Shown here one piece after another: positions 8,425 to 16,638 of a DNA stretch of 64,000 nt (position 1 is its first letter; every line of letters starts with the position of its first letter). The stretch is taken from the NCBI RefSeq assembly GCF_000717745.1, contig NZ_JOBH01000008.1:186001-250000 (forward strand), read 5' to 3'. The translations under genes and the position numbers were made by a program. The notes beneath the pieces were generated by a model, which saw only the letters and a list, made by a program, of their open reading frames with translations, searched no databases and was not told where the DNA came from. This stretch comes from Streptomyces violens. GTDB taxonomy: Bacteria > Actinomycetota > Actinomycetes > Streptomycetales > Streptomycetaceae.

Positions 8425-9693
8425 TCACGGCTGCCGCATGTTCTGCAGCGAAGCGACCAGGGTGTCCACCTCCCGCGGCGTGTTGTAGAGGGCGAAGGAG
8501 GCCCGGACCGCACTCTCCAGGCCGTAGTGGCGCAGCGCGGGCTGGGCGCAGTGGTGACCGGCCCGGACGGCGATGCCGTCACGGTCCAGACACTCCGCGA
8601 CCGCCGCCGGGTCGTATCCCGTGAGCGTGAAGGTGAGGACGGAGATCCGCTCGGGGGCCGCGCCGATGAGTTCCAGTCCGGGGACGCCGGCCAGGGCCTG
8701 TACGGCGTACTCGGTCAGGGCCTTCTCGTAGGCGGTGACGGCGGTGCGATCCTGGGACGTGAGCCAGTCGATCGCGGAGCGCAGGCCGACGGCACCGGCG
8801 ATGTTGCCGGTGCCCGCCTCCAGCAGGTGCGGTACGGGGGCGAAGGTGGTCCGGCCGAATTCGACCGAGTCGATCATGTTGCCGCCGCCCTGCCACGGCC
8901 GCATGCCCGCGAGCACCTCCGGCTTGCCGTACAGCGCGCCGATCCCCGTGGGGCCGAAGAGCTTGTGCCCCGAGAAGACGTAGAAGTCGGCGTCCAGCGC
9001 CTGTACGTCCACCGGGAAGTGGGCGACCGCCTGCGCGCCGTCCACCAGCACCTTCGCGCCGTACCGGTGTGCCAGCGCGGTCATCTCCCGTACGGGCGGG
9101 ACGGTGCCGAGCACGTTGGACGCGTGGCTGAGGGCCACGAGCTGGGTGCGGAAGGAGAGCAGGTCGGCGAAGGCGTTCTGGTCGATCTGCCCGTCCGGGC
9201 CGAGCGGTACGGGCACCACCCGGGCGTGCCGCTCCTTGGCGATCATCTGCCACGGCACGATGTTGGAGTGGTGTTCGAGGACCGGTACGAGGATCTCGTC
9301 GCCGGCGCCGAGGTTGGCCCGACCCCAGGTCTGGGCGACGAGGTTGACCGCCTCGGTCGTGCCGCGGACGAAGACGACGCTGTCCGGGGAGGCGGCGCCG
9401 AGGAAGGAGGCGACGGCCGCGCGGCTCTCCTCGTACGCCTCCGTGGCCTCGCGGGCCATGGTGTGGGCGCCGCGGTGGATGTTGGAGTTGGCGGAGCCGT
9501 AGAAGGCGGCGAGTGCCTCGATGACCTGGCGCGGCTTCTGGGTGGTGGCGCCGTTGTCGAGCCAGACCAGCGGGTGGCCGTTGACCGTCCGGTGCAGGAC
9601 CGGGAAGTCGCGCCGCGCGGTCTCGGGGTCGAACCCGCGCCCGGGGCTCGCGAACCCCTTGGGCGCCGCCTCCAGAGTCTCAGGAGTAGTCAT
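8425..9693 (-). CDS. SufS-type cysteine desulfurase, probable encapsulin cargo
   Basis: A 422-aa class-V (fold I) PLP enzyme of the SufS/CsdA type that removes sulfur from cysteine as an enzyme persulfide. Visible marks are LDNGATTQKP, the PLP-contacting His in LEHHSNIVPW, VDGAQAVAHFPVD, the PLP lysine in FSGHKLFGPTG, and the sulfur-accepting Cys in VRAGHHCAQP near the C-terminus. The start overlaps the end of the encapsulin shell gene by 14 bases, a strong sign of coupled translation. Family 2 encapsulins are known to package cysteine desulfurases. The N-terminus has only about 25 extra residues (MTTPETLEAAPKGFASPGRG ...) before the FPVL start of the fold, much shorter than the long cargo-loading domain of the cyanobacterial cargo. 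No sufBCD genes are nearby, so a sulfur-storage or special delivery role is more likely than general Fe-S assembly. Confidence 0.9.
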   Translation of the reverse strand: MTTPETLEAAPKGFASPGRGFDPETARRDFPVLHRTVNGHPLVWLDNGATTQKPRQVIEALAAFYGSANSNIHRGAHTMAREATEAYEESRAAVASFLGAASPDSVVFVRGTTEAVNLVAQTWGRANLGAGDEILVPVLEHHSNIVPWQMIAKERHARVVPVPLGPDGQIDQNAFADLLSFRTQLVALSHASNVLGTVPPVREMTALAHRYGAKVLVDGAQAVAHFPVDVQALDADFYVFSGHKLFGPTGIGALYGKPEVLAGMRPWQGGGNMIDSVEFGRTTFAPVPHLLEAGTGNIAGAVGLRSAIDWLTSQDRTAVTAYEKALTEYAVQALAGVPGLELIGAAPERISVLTFTLTGYDPAAVAECLDRDGIAVRAGHHCAQPALRHYGLESAVRASFALYNTPREVDTLVASLQNMRQP

Positions 9694-11074
9694 AGTACTT
9701 GGACACCTCGACGTTCTGGAGCACGGCGATGGCGTCCTCGACCAGGACCGCGGTGTTGAAGTACGCGGTCATCAGGTAGGAGGTGATCGCCTTCTTGTCG
9801 GTGCCCATGTTCCGCATGGACAGGCCGGGTTCGACCTCGTCGGGCACCTCGGAGGGGCGCAGGCCCACCACGCCCTGCTCGGCCTCGCCGGCCCTGACGA
9901 GCAGGATCTCGGTGGTGCCGGCCGCCGCGCCGGAGCCGTTGCTGAACCCGACCTTGTCGGACGGCAGCAGCGGCACACCGCGCCAGGTCAGCAGGGGGCT
10001 GCCGAAGCGGGTGTCCATCACCGGGGGCACGCCCCGGCGGGTACATTCCCGGCCGAACGCCGCGATGGCCTTCGGGTGGGCGATGAAGTAACCGGGCTGC
10101 TTCCAGACCTTGGTGAGCAGTTCGTCGAGGTCGTCGGGGGTGGGCGCGCCGGTGCGCGCCTGGACCCGCTGGCCCGGGGTGACGTTGTGGAACAGGCCGA
10201 ATTCGGGGTGGTTGAGCATCAGGGCTTCCTGGCGCTCGCGCAGCGCCTGGATGGTCAGGTCGGCCTGGGCCCGCACCTGGTCGTTGGGCTCGTTGTAGAG
10301 GTCGGAGACGCGGGTGTGGACGCGCAGCACGGTCTGGGCGACGGTCATGTGGTACTCGCGCGGCGTGTCCTCGTACTCGACGTAGGTGCCGGGCAGTTCG
10401 GGCTCGCCCACGTGGCCGCCGGCGAGCTGGATGGGGGCCTCCTTGCCGGCGAGGGGCGCGCCGCCCTCGCTGTACGCGGTGACCGCGGCGCACAGCGCTT
10501 CGTCGCGGTCCGACAGGCGGCCGAGGACGGAACGCTCGACGCACAGCGCGACGCCGGGGGTGAGGGCCTTGACCTGGTACGGCGTGGGCTCGCCGCGGGT
10601 CCAGGAGTCCAGGTCGAAGAACTGGCCGTCGCCGACCACTTCGAGCACGGTCTCCTCGCCGTAACGGGTGGTCACGCGCTTCTCCGCACGGCCGTGCGCC
10701 AGCACCCACAGCCGGTCGGTGGACTCGCCCTCGTGGACGAGTAACTGGCCGGCGTCGAAGGTGACTTCGGTGAACGCCTGGGCCAGTTCGCCGAGCAGCG
10801 CCGGGTCCGCCTCGCGCAGGTAGGGGATCTCCCGCAGGTCCTCGCTGACCACGCGGCGGGTGCCTTCGTGGTCGGTGTCGATGGTGATCCGGTCGTCGCC
10901 GAGGAGGAACGTACGGCGCCGGTTGACGCGGAAGACGCCGGAGTCGACGTCCACCCAGGGCAGCGCGCGGAGCAGGTAGCGCGGGGTGATGCCGCGCATC
11001 TGGGGCGCGGTCTTGGTGGTGGTCGCGAGTTGCCGTGCGGCATCCGGGCTGAGGGTGAGGCGGTGGTCGTTCAT
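9680..11074 (-). CDS. eshA: Family 2B encapsulin shell protein, EshA-like
   Basis: A 464-aa homologue of Streptomyces EshA and the mycobacterial MMP-I/SrpI group, now classed as family 2 encapsulins: HK97-fold proteins that self-assemble into icosahedral nanocompartments. The N-terminal arm and first shell part (1-85) and the C-terminal shell part (about 225-464, with HMTVAQTVLRVHTRVSDLYNEPNDQ and MGTDKKAITSYLMTAYFN) are separated by a cyclic-nucleotide-binding-like domain (about 85-200), the mark of type 2B. That domain lacks the usual Glu and Arg of the phosphate cassette (it reads GQFFDLDSWTRGEPTPYQV). There is no helix-turn-helix, so a Crp regulator label would be wrong. AGGAGT precedes the ATG. 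It is the first gene of a two-gene unit with the desulfurase. EshA was described in S. griseus and S. coelicolor as affecting sporogenic hyphae, ppGpp and antibiotic production. Confidence 0.9.
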   Translation of the reverse strand: MNDHRLTLSPDAARQLATTTKTAPQMRGITPRYLLRALPWVDVDSGVFRVNRRRTFLLGDDRITIDTDHEGTRRVVSEDLREIPYLREADPALLGELAQAFTEVTFDAGQLLVHEGESTDRLWVLAHGRAEKRVTTRYGEETVLEVVGDGQFFDLDSWTRGEPTPYQVKALTPGVALCVERSVLGRLSDRDEALCAAVTAYSEGGAPLAGKEAPIQLAGGHVGEPELPGTYVEYEDTPREYHMTVAQTVLRVHTRVSDLYNEPNDQVRAQADLTIQALRERQEALMLNHPEFGLFHNVTPGQRVQARTGAPTPDDLDELLTKVWKQPGYFIAHPKAIAAFGRECTRRGVPPVMDTRFGSPLLTWRGVPLLPSDKVGFSNGSGAAAGTTEILLVRAGEAEQGVVGLRPSEVPDEVEPGLSMRNMGTDKKAITSYLMTAYFNTAVLVEDAIAVLQNVEVSKYYDYS

Positions 11075-11375
11075 GGGGACTCCTGGAAGTCGGTGGGGGG
11101 TTGGACGAGAGTGATCGTCACGGCGGGCACTTATCGACCACAAGACGGCGTTGGATTTGACAGTCCTGAAACAATCGGACCGGTTCTTATGCCAATTGGT
11201 CCGGAATACAACCACTTCGCGTGTCAAGAAGGCGTGACCAGCGCTCGGACTCCGGACTTCCGTGGCGCGTGACCGTTCGCACGCCTTCCGGACGCCACCG
11301 TCCGATTCCCGGATACGGCGCGATTGCATCCGTACGGCCGTTCGGTACCGGTCAGTTATCAGCGGACCGCGGCTG
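11075..11375. promoter_or_regulatory. Promoter region of the encapsulin unit
   Basis: This 301-base gap has no gene. On the minus strand GTCGATAA (11138-11131) with CAAA 17 bases upstream loosely resembles a WhiG-type sporulation promoter (TAAA-N15-GCCGATAA); the spacing is off by two. Further upstream CGGACC and GGTCCG form an inverted repeat (11176-11181 and 11198-11203). Both are weak signals; the presence of a promoter here is inferred mainly from the gap. Confidence 0.35.
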
Positions 11376-12131
11376 TCAGCGGACCGCGACGAGCACGAAG
11401 TCCGTGCTGCACTGCCAGACGGTGCCCGCGTCGTGGAAGCCCGCCGCGCGGAGCAGGGCGAGGTGGCGGCGCAGGGTGAGGCCGTTGTGGCCGCCGGCGG
11501 CGGACTGCTGTACGGGGCGGGGCGCGAGCAGGCCGGCCAGTTCGGGGTCCCGGGCCGCCGCCGCCCACCAGGAGTCCCAGTCCTCGCGGTCAGGGGTGCC
11601 CTGCCGCTCGGCCCGGCGGCGCCCCACATGCTGGGCGATCCGCGCCGTACGGCTGCCGTCCGGGCGGAGCATGTCGCTGTTGACGAGGACGCCGCCCGGC
11701 CGCAGCAGCGCGGCGAGGTCCTCGTACGTGCGCCGCAGGGCGCCCTCGGAGAGGCAGTGCAGCGCGGTCGCGGAGACGGCTGCGTCCAGCGGGCCCGGCA
11801 GCTCCAGCGCCGCTGTCCAGCCGTCCGCGCCGAGGGTCGCGCGGACGAAGCGGGCGGCGTCCGCGTGGTGGGCCCTGCCCAGTTCGAGCAGCAGCGGGTC
11901 GCTGTCCACCGCCACGACGGTGGCGTACGGCAGCCGTCCGGCCAGCCGCGCGGCCAGCGATCCGGGCCCACAGCCGAGGTCGGCGACGAGCGGCCGGTCC
12001 CGCCCGGCCAGTACATGCTCGACCACGTCGGCGATCACCGTGAACCGCTCCTCGCGGTCGATCGCGTACCGCTGCTGCTGACGCTCCCAGCGCGCCACCC
12101 ACCGCCCGGCCGTCACCGTCTCCAGTCCCAC
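11376..12131 (-). CDS. Class I SAM-dependent methyltransferase
   Basis: A 251-aa methyltransferase. Motif I is clear (VADLGCGPGSLAARLAGRLP, about 50-68), followed by the acidic motif II residue in VVAVDSDPLLLELGR and the later LLRPGGVLVNSD block, as in trans-aconitate or ubiquinone-type small-molecule methyltransferases. No membrane or DNA-binding segment is seen. The GTG start has no strong ribosome-binding site. It lies 42 bases downstream of the class-V aminotransferase gene and 300 bases before the encapsulin gene, all in the same direction, so it is probably the last gene of the four-gene PLP operon. The substrate may be the product of those PLP enzymes, but this is inference. Confidence 0.8.
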   Translation of the reverse strand: MGLETVTAGRWVARWERQQQRYAIDREERFTVIADVVEHVLAGRDRPLVADLGCGPGSLAARLAGRLPYATVVAVDSDPLLLELGRAHHADAARFVRATLGADGWTAALELPGPLDAAVSATALHCLSEGALRRTYEDLAALLRPGGVLVNSDMLRPDGSRTARIAQHVGRRRAERQGTPDREDWDSWWAAAARDPELAGLLAPRPVQQSAAGGHNGLTLRRHLALLRAAGFHDAGTVWQCSTDFVLVAVR

Positions 12132-12173
12132 CGGCCCGAAGATACAGATGAAAACGGTTCCCGTGCGCGCAAC

Positions 12174-13385
12174 TCACTGGAGCGCGGTCAGGACGGCGAG
12201 CAAGCGGTCGATCTCCTCCGGGGTGTTGTAGACGTGCAGGCTCACCCGCACCGCGTGTTCGCGCTCGCCGGCGCTGCCCTGACAGAGGCCGTCGGAGCGG
12301 ACCATGAAGCCGTGGCTGAAGAGGACGAAGCCGAGGTCGCCGGAGCCGATGGCGCGGTGCCGGAAGGTGACGATGCCCTGGCGCCCCTGGACGTCCGAGT
12401 CCGCCGCCAGACTGCGCCGGCAGCCGAGCACGTCGTACGCGGGCAGTCGGCGCAGCCCGTCGGTCAGCCGCGCGGACAGCGCGCGGATCCACCGGTCGAT
12501 CCGGTCCGTTCCCGCGGCGTCCAGCCAGTCCAGCGCCGCCCGCAGGCTCGCCGCGCCGGTGGTGTCGGGGCTGCCGTCCCAGCCGCCGGGCACGAACCGC
12601 GGGCCCCGCGCGTTACGTGACCAGACGGCGCCCGTGCCCGGCAGCGCCAGGGCCTTGTGGCCGGAGAAGACGAGGAAGTCCACATCGAGTTCGGCGAGGG
12701 AGACGGGGAGGTGGCCGACGCTCTGGGCGGCGTCGAGGCAGATCGCCACGTCCGGGCCGACGGCCCGGCGGACGCGGTGGATGTTCATGTCGCCGCCGTA
12801 GACGTGGTGCACATGCGTGGCCGCCACGAAGCGGGTCCGCGGGGTGACCAGCCGGGCCAGGGCCGCCGGGTCGTAGTCGCGGGAGCCCTGCTGGTACGGC
12901 ATCGGGCGGAGGTGGACGCGGATGCCCTGGCGGGCGAGCAGCTCGCGGGCCTCCACCCACGGCGCGATGTTGGCCTGATGGTCGGCGAACGGCACGACGA
13001 TCTCGTCCTGGTCGGCGAGGACGCCGGTGAGCCAGTCGCGGGCGACGGTGCGCAGCCCTTCGGTGGTACCGCTGACCAGGTGCACCCCGGAGCGGTCCGG
13101 GTCCGGATCGGCCAGGAACTCCTTGATCCGCTCGCGGGTCTCGCGCATGAGCGCGGTGGTGCGGTTGGCCCAGGTGTACGTCCCCCGGCCCGCGTTGGCG
13201 TTGCTGGTGGTGAGGTAGGTGTGGACGGCGTCCAGTACGGCCTGCGGCTTCTGGGTGGTCGCCGCGCTGTCGAGGTACGCCAGCTCGGGGTGGGCCGCGA
13301 TGATCGGGAACTGTGCGCGGCGGGCGGCCTGCCAGTCGCGCAGCTCGTGGAGGACCGCCGCTGCCGGGGCGCGGGTACCGGTCAC
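12174..13385 (-). CDS. Class-V aminotransferase, cysteine desulfurase-like
   Basis: A 403-aa fold-I PLP enzyme related to SufS/NifS/Csd. It has LDSAATTQKP, HLVSGTTEGLR, VPFADHQANIAPW, CLDAAQSVGHLP, and the PLP lysine in FSGHKALALPGTG. Near the end VRSDGLCQG aligns with the Cys-bearing loop of SufS (VRAGHHCAQP), so a persulfide-forming Cys may be kept although the surrounding histidines are lost. GTG at 13385 has GAGG five bases upstream; GTG at 13415 is an alternative that overlaps the upstream gene by 23 bases. Placed directly after the cysteine-synthase/rhodanese fusion gene, it could be a desulfurase, a C-S lyase or an epimerase-like enzyme acting on the product of that fusion. It is clearly divergent from the SufS at 9 kb. 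Confidence 0.83.
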   Translation of the reverse strand: MTGTRAPAAAVLHELRDWQAARRAQFPIIAAHPELAYLDSAATTQKPQAVLDAVHTYLTTSNANAGRGTYTWANRTTALMRETRERIKEFLADPDPDRSGVHLVSGTTEGLRTVARDWLTGVLADQDEIVVPFADHQANIAPWVEARELLARQGIRVHLRPMPYQQGSRDYDPAALARLVTPRTRFVAATHVHHVYGGDMNIHRVRRAVGPDVAICLDAAQSVGHLPVSLAELDVDFLVFSGHKALALPGTGAVWSRNARGPRFVPGGWDGSPDTTGAASLRAALDWLDAAGTDRIDRWIRALSARLTDGLRRLPAYDVLGCRRSLAADSDVQGRQGIVTFRHRAIGSGDLGFVLFSHGFMVRSDGLCQGSAGEREHAVRVSLHVYNTPEEIDRLLAVLTALQ

Positions 13386-13392
13386 GGCGGCC

Positions 13393-14712
13393 TCATTCCC
13401 GTACGAGCGGGGCACCCGCGTCCCGCCAGGCGATGATGCCGCCGGAGAGGCTGCGGACGTCGGGGTGGCCCATGCGGGTCAGCAGCGCGGCGTACCGGGC
13501 GGACTGCTCCCCCACCGGGCAGGCCAGCAGCACGGGCCGGCTCTTGCTGAACGGCAGGCCGCCCTCGATGAGTTCGGCGCACAGCTCGTCGACGATGTTC
13601 ACCGAGCCGGCGATGTGCAGCGCGGCGTAGGAGAAGGGGCTCCGCAGGTCGACGACGAGGGGCCGGTCCTCGGCGATCCACCGCTCGGCCGCGGCGACGT
13701 CGATGCCGGTGGCGGCCGCCACCTCCGCGTCGGTGAGGGTGGCGACGGAGTTGCGGTGCACCGGCCGGCCCAGGAGGTCGGGCCGCCGCCGGCGTACATA
13801 GCTCAGATAGCCCTCGATCCGGTCGCACACGATGAACACCGCGGTGCGACGCTCCGTCAACTCGGCGTCCAGCGCGCGCAGATGGCGTACCGCGCCGGAG
13901 TACGCGGCGCCGCCGGTCGGCCCGGCCGGCATCCCGCACCGCCGGGCCAGCGTCACCATGCCCTCGATGGCGTCGTCGGCGGTGACGGTCGCAATGGTGT
14001 CGTACGTCGCCGGGTCGAACAGGCCGACGCCCTGCACCTCGTCGATGGTGCGGATGCCCGGGATGAAGTCCGCCTTGTGCGCCACCAGCCCGAGGACGTG
14101 CACGGCGGGGTCGTGGGCGCGCAGCACCCGTGCGACACCGGTGGAGGAGCCGGCGGTGCCCACGCACGCGATGAAGTGGTCCGGGGCCCGGCCGCCGAGG
14201 TCGGCGACGATCTCCGGCCCGGTGCCCGTCAGGTGCGCCTCGGTGTTGCGCGCGTTGTAATACTGATCGGTGTAGACGTACGGGCTGTCCGATCCGCTGA
14301 GCTCCTGGTGGAAGAGGGTCAGCGGGTCGTCCGTACTGCTGGGGTCCAGGCACTCCGTCTGCCCCGGCAGCTCCTCGACCTCGGCGCCCAGCAACAGCAG
14401 CAGGTCCCGCATCTCCGGGATGCGGATGCGGTTGGTCACGGTCTTGAAGGACACGCCGTGCATTCCCGCGAGCAGGGACAGGGCCTTGGCGGTGTTTCCG
14501 CTGGACAGCTCGACGACCGTGTGGCGGCCCTCGGCGGCGGCCTTCAGGCCCGGCCGGACCATGTTCCAGGCCGCCCGGTCCTTGACCGAACCGAAGGGGT
14601 TCAGCATCTCCAGCTTGGCGTACAGGTCGATGTGGCGCAGGCCGTGCACGGCCGGATCGACGCGGACGAGCGGAGTGTCGCCGATGGCATCGGTGATGCT
14701 GTCAAGCCTCAT
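13393..14712 (-). CDS. Cysteine synthase-like PLP enzyme fused to a rhodanese domain
   Basis: A 439-aa fusion. Residues 1 to about 320 are a fold-II PLP enzyme of the cysteine synthase/SbnA type, with IGDTPLVRV, the PLP lysine in NPFGSVKDRAAW and the substrate loop ELSSGNTAKAL. Residues about 345-439 are a rhodanese domain with the DLRSPFSYAALHIAGS start and an active loop CPVGEQS carrying the persulfide Cys. The first part would make a beta-substituted alanine from an activated serine; the second could hand over or accept sulfane sulfur. ATG at 14712 is supported by GGGGAGGA and overlaps the upstream gene by 11 bases, so the longer open frame is not used. The fusion suggests that a sulfur atom is channelled between the domains. 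Confidence 0.85.
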   Translation of the reverse strand: MRLDSITDAIGDTPLVRVDPAVHGLRHIDLYAKLEMLNPFGSVKDRAAWNMVRPGLKAAAEGRHTVVELSSGNTAKALSLLAGMHGVSFKTVTNRIRIPEMRDLLLLLGAEVEELPGQTECLDPSSTDDPLTLFHQELSGSDSPYVYTDQYYNARNTEAHLTGTGPEIVADLGGRAPDHFIACVGTAGSSTGVARVLRAHDPAVHVLGLVAHKADFIPGIRTIDEVQGVGLFDPATYDTIATVTADDAIEGMVTLARRCGMPAGPTGGAAYSGAVRHLRALDAELTERRTAVFIVCDRIEGYLSYVRRRRPDLLGRPVHRNSVATLTDAEVAAATGIDVAAAERWIAEDRPLVVDLRSPFSYAALHIAGSVNIVDELCAELIEGGLPFSKSRPVLLACPVGEQSARYAALLTRMGHPDVRSLSGGIIAWRDAGAPLVRE

Positions 14713-16252
14713 CCGCGTCCTCCCCGCCACCATGCTGCCGCGTGCGGTGCTGCTGAACGACCGGCCAGTACTCCTCGTCCAGGCACCAGCGCCACGGCCC
14801 CGCACCGGAGCCCTCCGGCCCCTCCGCTGCGTCCCCGTCCCGCCAGACCGCGACCTTGCGGGCGACGGGCTGCCGCTGGGCCTCGCCGGCCCGGAAGTCC
14901 ATGCAGTAGCCCGCGGTGTTGACGAAGGCGAGCAGGTCGCCTTCGCGCGGTGGCGACGGCAGGAAGACCGTCCGCCGCGTGATCATGTCGGCCTCCAGGC
15001 AGAGGTTGCCGGCGAGATGGACGCCCACCGGGCCGCCCGCGTCCACTGGGCCGCCCGCGTCCGGCGCCGCCTGTCTCCCGTCGCGCGGGACGAGTACCGG
15101 GTCCATCAGGACCCCGTGCTCCTCCAGCGCCACGTCGTCGGCGCCCGCCGCCAGCCGTACCAGCCGCTCCCCCGACGCGGTGTCCCGCACCTCGACGACG
15201 CGCGCCAGCGTGAGCCCGCACTGGTCGGCCAGCGCCCGCCCCGGCTCGATGTGCAGCTCGTACAGGCCCTCCAGGAGCAGCGTGGCGAGCGGCCGGCCCA
15301 GGGTCGGCGCGGCGTGGGACAGCAGTGCGTCGAGGTACTTCTCGGCGGCGACGGGGCGGTGCGCGGGATACAGCGCGAGGGTGCCGCGCAGCGTCCCGGC
15401 CTCGTGCGAGAGGCCGTAACCGTGCCGGCGCCAGGTCAGCGCGGGACGCCGCCCCATCACCGCCTGGGTGAGCTCCGTGGTGTACCGCTCCCACTGCTCG
15501 CCGTCGGCGAGGTAGCTGACGCCGAAGCCGCCTCCGATGTCCACGGCACGGGGATCGAGGCCCCGGGCGCGGAATGCGTCCATGGCGCGGACGCAGCCTT
15601 CGAGCGCCACGGCCTTCTCGGCGAGGCTGGTGGTGTCGAGGTGGTACCCGACGCCGGCCGGCCGGACGGCGTCTGCGCACCGCTCCACGGTGGTGAGCAG
15701 CGCGTCGAGCTCCGCGACCGGCGTCCCGAACCGGCTGGGCCGGGTCAGCACCCGGGACCCTTCGGAGGTGAACTCCGAGAGCCGTAACAGCACGTCGGCG
15801 CGCGGCAGTCCGTACCGCCGCACGAGGGCCGCGAGCTGCTCCAGTTCGGCGCGCCCGTCGACGTGTACGACGACGCCGGTGCGGGCCGCGAGCCAGAGGA
15901 ACTCCGGGGTCTTCGGACCGGTCGCCACGATGCGGTCCGGGGTGAAACCCGCACCGAGGGCGTGCTGCAGCTCGCCCAGTGACGCGACGTCGATGCCCGC
16001 GTCCGTCGCCGCGAGCCGCCGGACGAGGGCGCTGGACCGGTTCGCCTTGTGCGCGAAGAAGATCCGGCCGGTCAGCCGGTGCGTACGGTAGACGGCACGG
16101 AAGCGCGCGAGGTTGTCGGCGAGCTGGTCGGGGAGCAGGACGTTGAGCGGCGACCCCAGCCCGTCGGCGAGCGCGTGCAGGAACCGGCCGGAGGCCAGCA
16201 GCGACGCCGCCCGAGGCGCCAGCCGTGGCTCCAGGTACAAGGGGACGCCCAT
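14702..16252 (-). CDS. Fold-III PLP enzyme, diaminopimelate/ornithine decarboxylase-like (Y4yA type)
   Basis: A 516-aa alanine-racemase-fold PLP enzyme of the group-IV decarboxylase kind. The PLP lysine is in IFFAHKANRSSALVRRL (about 80), the glycine-rich phosphate loop in VDIGGGFGVSYL (about 250), and the second-half site with GNLCLEADMI (Cys-x-Glu-x-Asp) and NTAGYCMDF. It is longer than LysA and has an insertion around 245-345, matching what is annotated as the Y4yA family; its reaction is not established. AGGAGGAG before the ATG at 16252 fixes the start. It is the first gene of a tightly overlapping minus-strand operon with the cysteine synthase-rhodanese, the class-V enzyme and the methyltransferase. 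A palindrome lies 31 bases upstream of the start. Confidence 0.8.
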   Translation of the reverse strand: MGVPLYLEPRLAPRAASLLASGRFLHALADGLGSPLNVLLPDQLADNLARFRAVYRTHRLTGRIFFAHKANRSSALVRRLAATDAGIDVASLGELQHALGAGFTPDRIVATGPKTPEFLWLAARTGVVVHVDGRAELEQLAALVRRYGLPRADVLLRLSEFTSEGSRVLTRPSRFGTPVAELDALLTTVERCADAVRPAGVGYHLDTTSLAEKAVALEGCVRAMDAFRARGLDPRAVDIGGGFGVSYLADGEQWERYTTELTQAVMGRRPALTWRRHGYGLSHEAGTLRGTLALYPAHRPVAAEKYLDALLSHAAPTLGRPLATLLLEGLYELHIEPGRALADQCGLTLARVVEVRDTASGERLVRLAAGADDVALEEHGVLMDPVLVPRDGRQAAPDAGGPVDAGGPVGVHLAGNLCLEADMITRRTVFLPSPPREGDLLAFVNTAGYCMDFRAGEAQRQPVARKVAVWRDGDAAEGPEGSGAGPWRWCLDEEYWPVVQQHRTRQHGGGEDADEA

Positions 16253-16283
16253 CCCGAGGCTCCTCCTGTCCTGATTCCTGTCC

Positions 16284-16300
16284 CGATGCGGACCGCATCG
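16284..16300 (-). promoter_or_regulatory. Perfect palindrome upstream of the PLP operon
   Basis: CGATGCGG and CCGCATCG are exact inverted repeats around a single A, about 31 bases upstream of the first ATG of the PLP operon. It may be an operator near the transcription start or a leader hairpin. The remaining 386-base gap up to 16638 also carries the promoter of the divergent His-rich gene, for which I see no convincing boxes. Confidence 0.45.
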
Positions 16301-16638
16301 TGCGTGCCCCGTTCGGCGGCATCCGGCCACCGACGGAAAATGCCGCAGGTGTTCGACGGACCCATTTCCCGGCAGCGGACGCGCTACGCCCCTCGCCGCC
16401 CGATCTCATGCCGCATGTGGACGCGGCGGGCCCGCCCGGCGTACCGCACGTACCGCCGCCCGCCGAGCCCCGCTCCCCCACGCCGGGCATTCGCGGCTGG
16501 GCCTGCTGCCACACGCGCAGACGAACCAGACATCGGCGATAAAATGCGGTGACTGATCTAGCATTCGGGACACACTGGCGCACTTTTCCAATATCGCGCA
16601 AAGATCATCCACAGTACGGCAGATCAGGAGGAAGAGTC

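Noticed and set aside
9680..11074. Crp/Fnr transcription regulator annotation for the shell gene
   Set aside because: The nucleotide-binding-like domain is present but there is no helix-turn-helix; both flanks are HK97 shell sequence.
12147..12166. Zur-type operator in the gap before the methyltransferase gene
   Set aside because: TGAAAACGGTTCC is only partly palindromic and lacks the A/T-rich half-site expected for Zur boxes.
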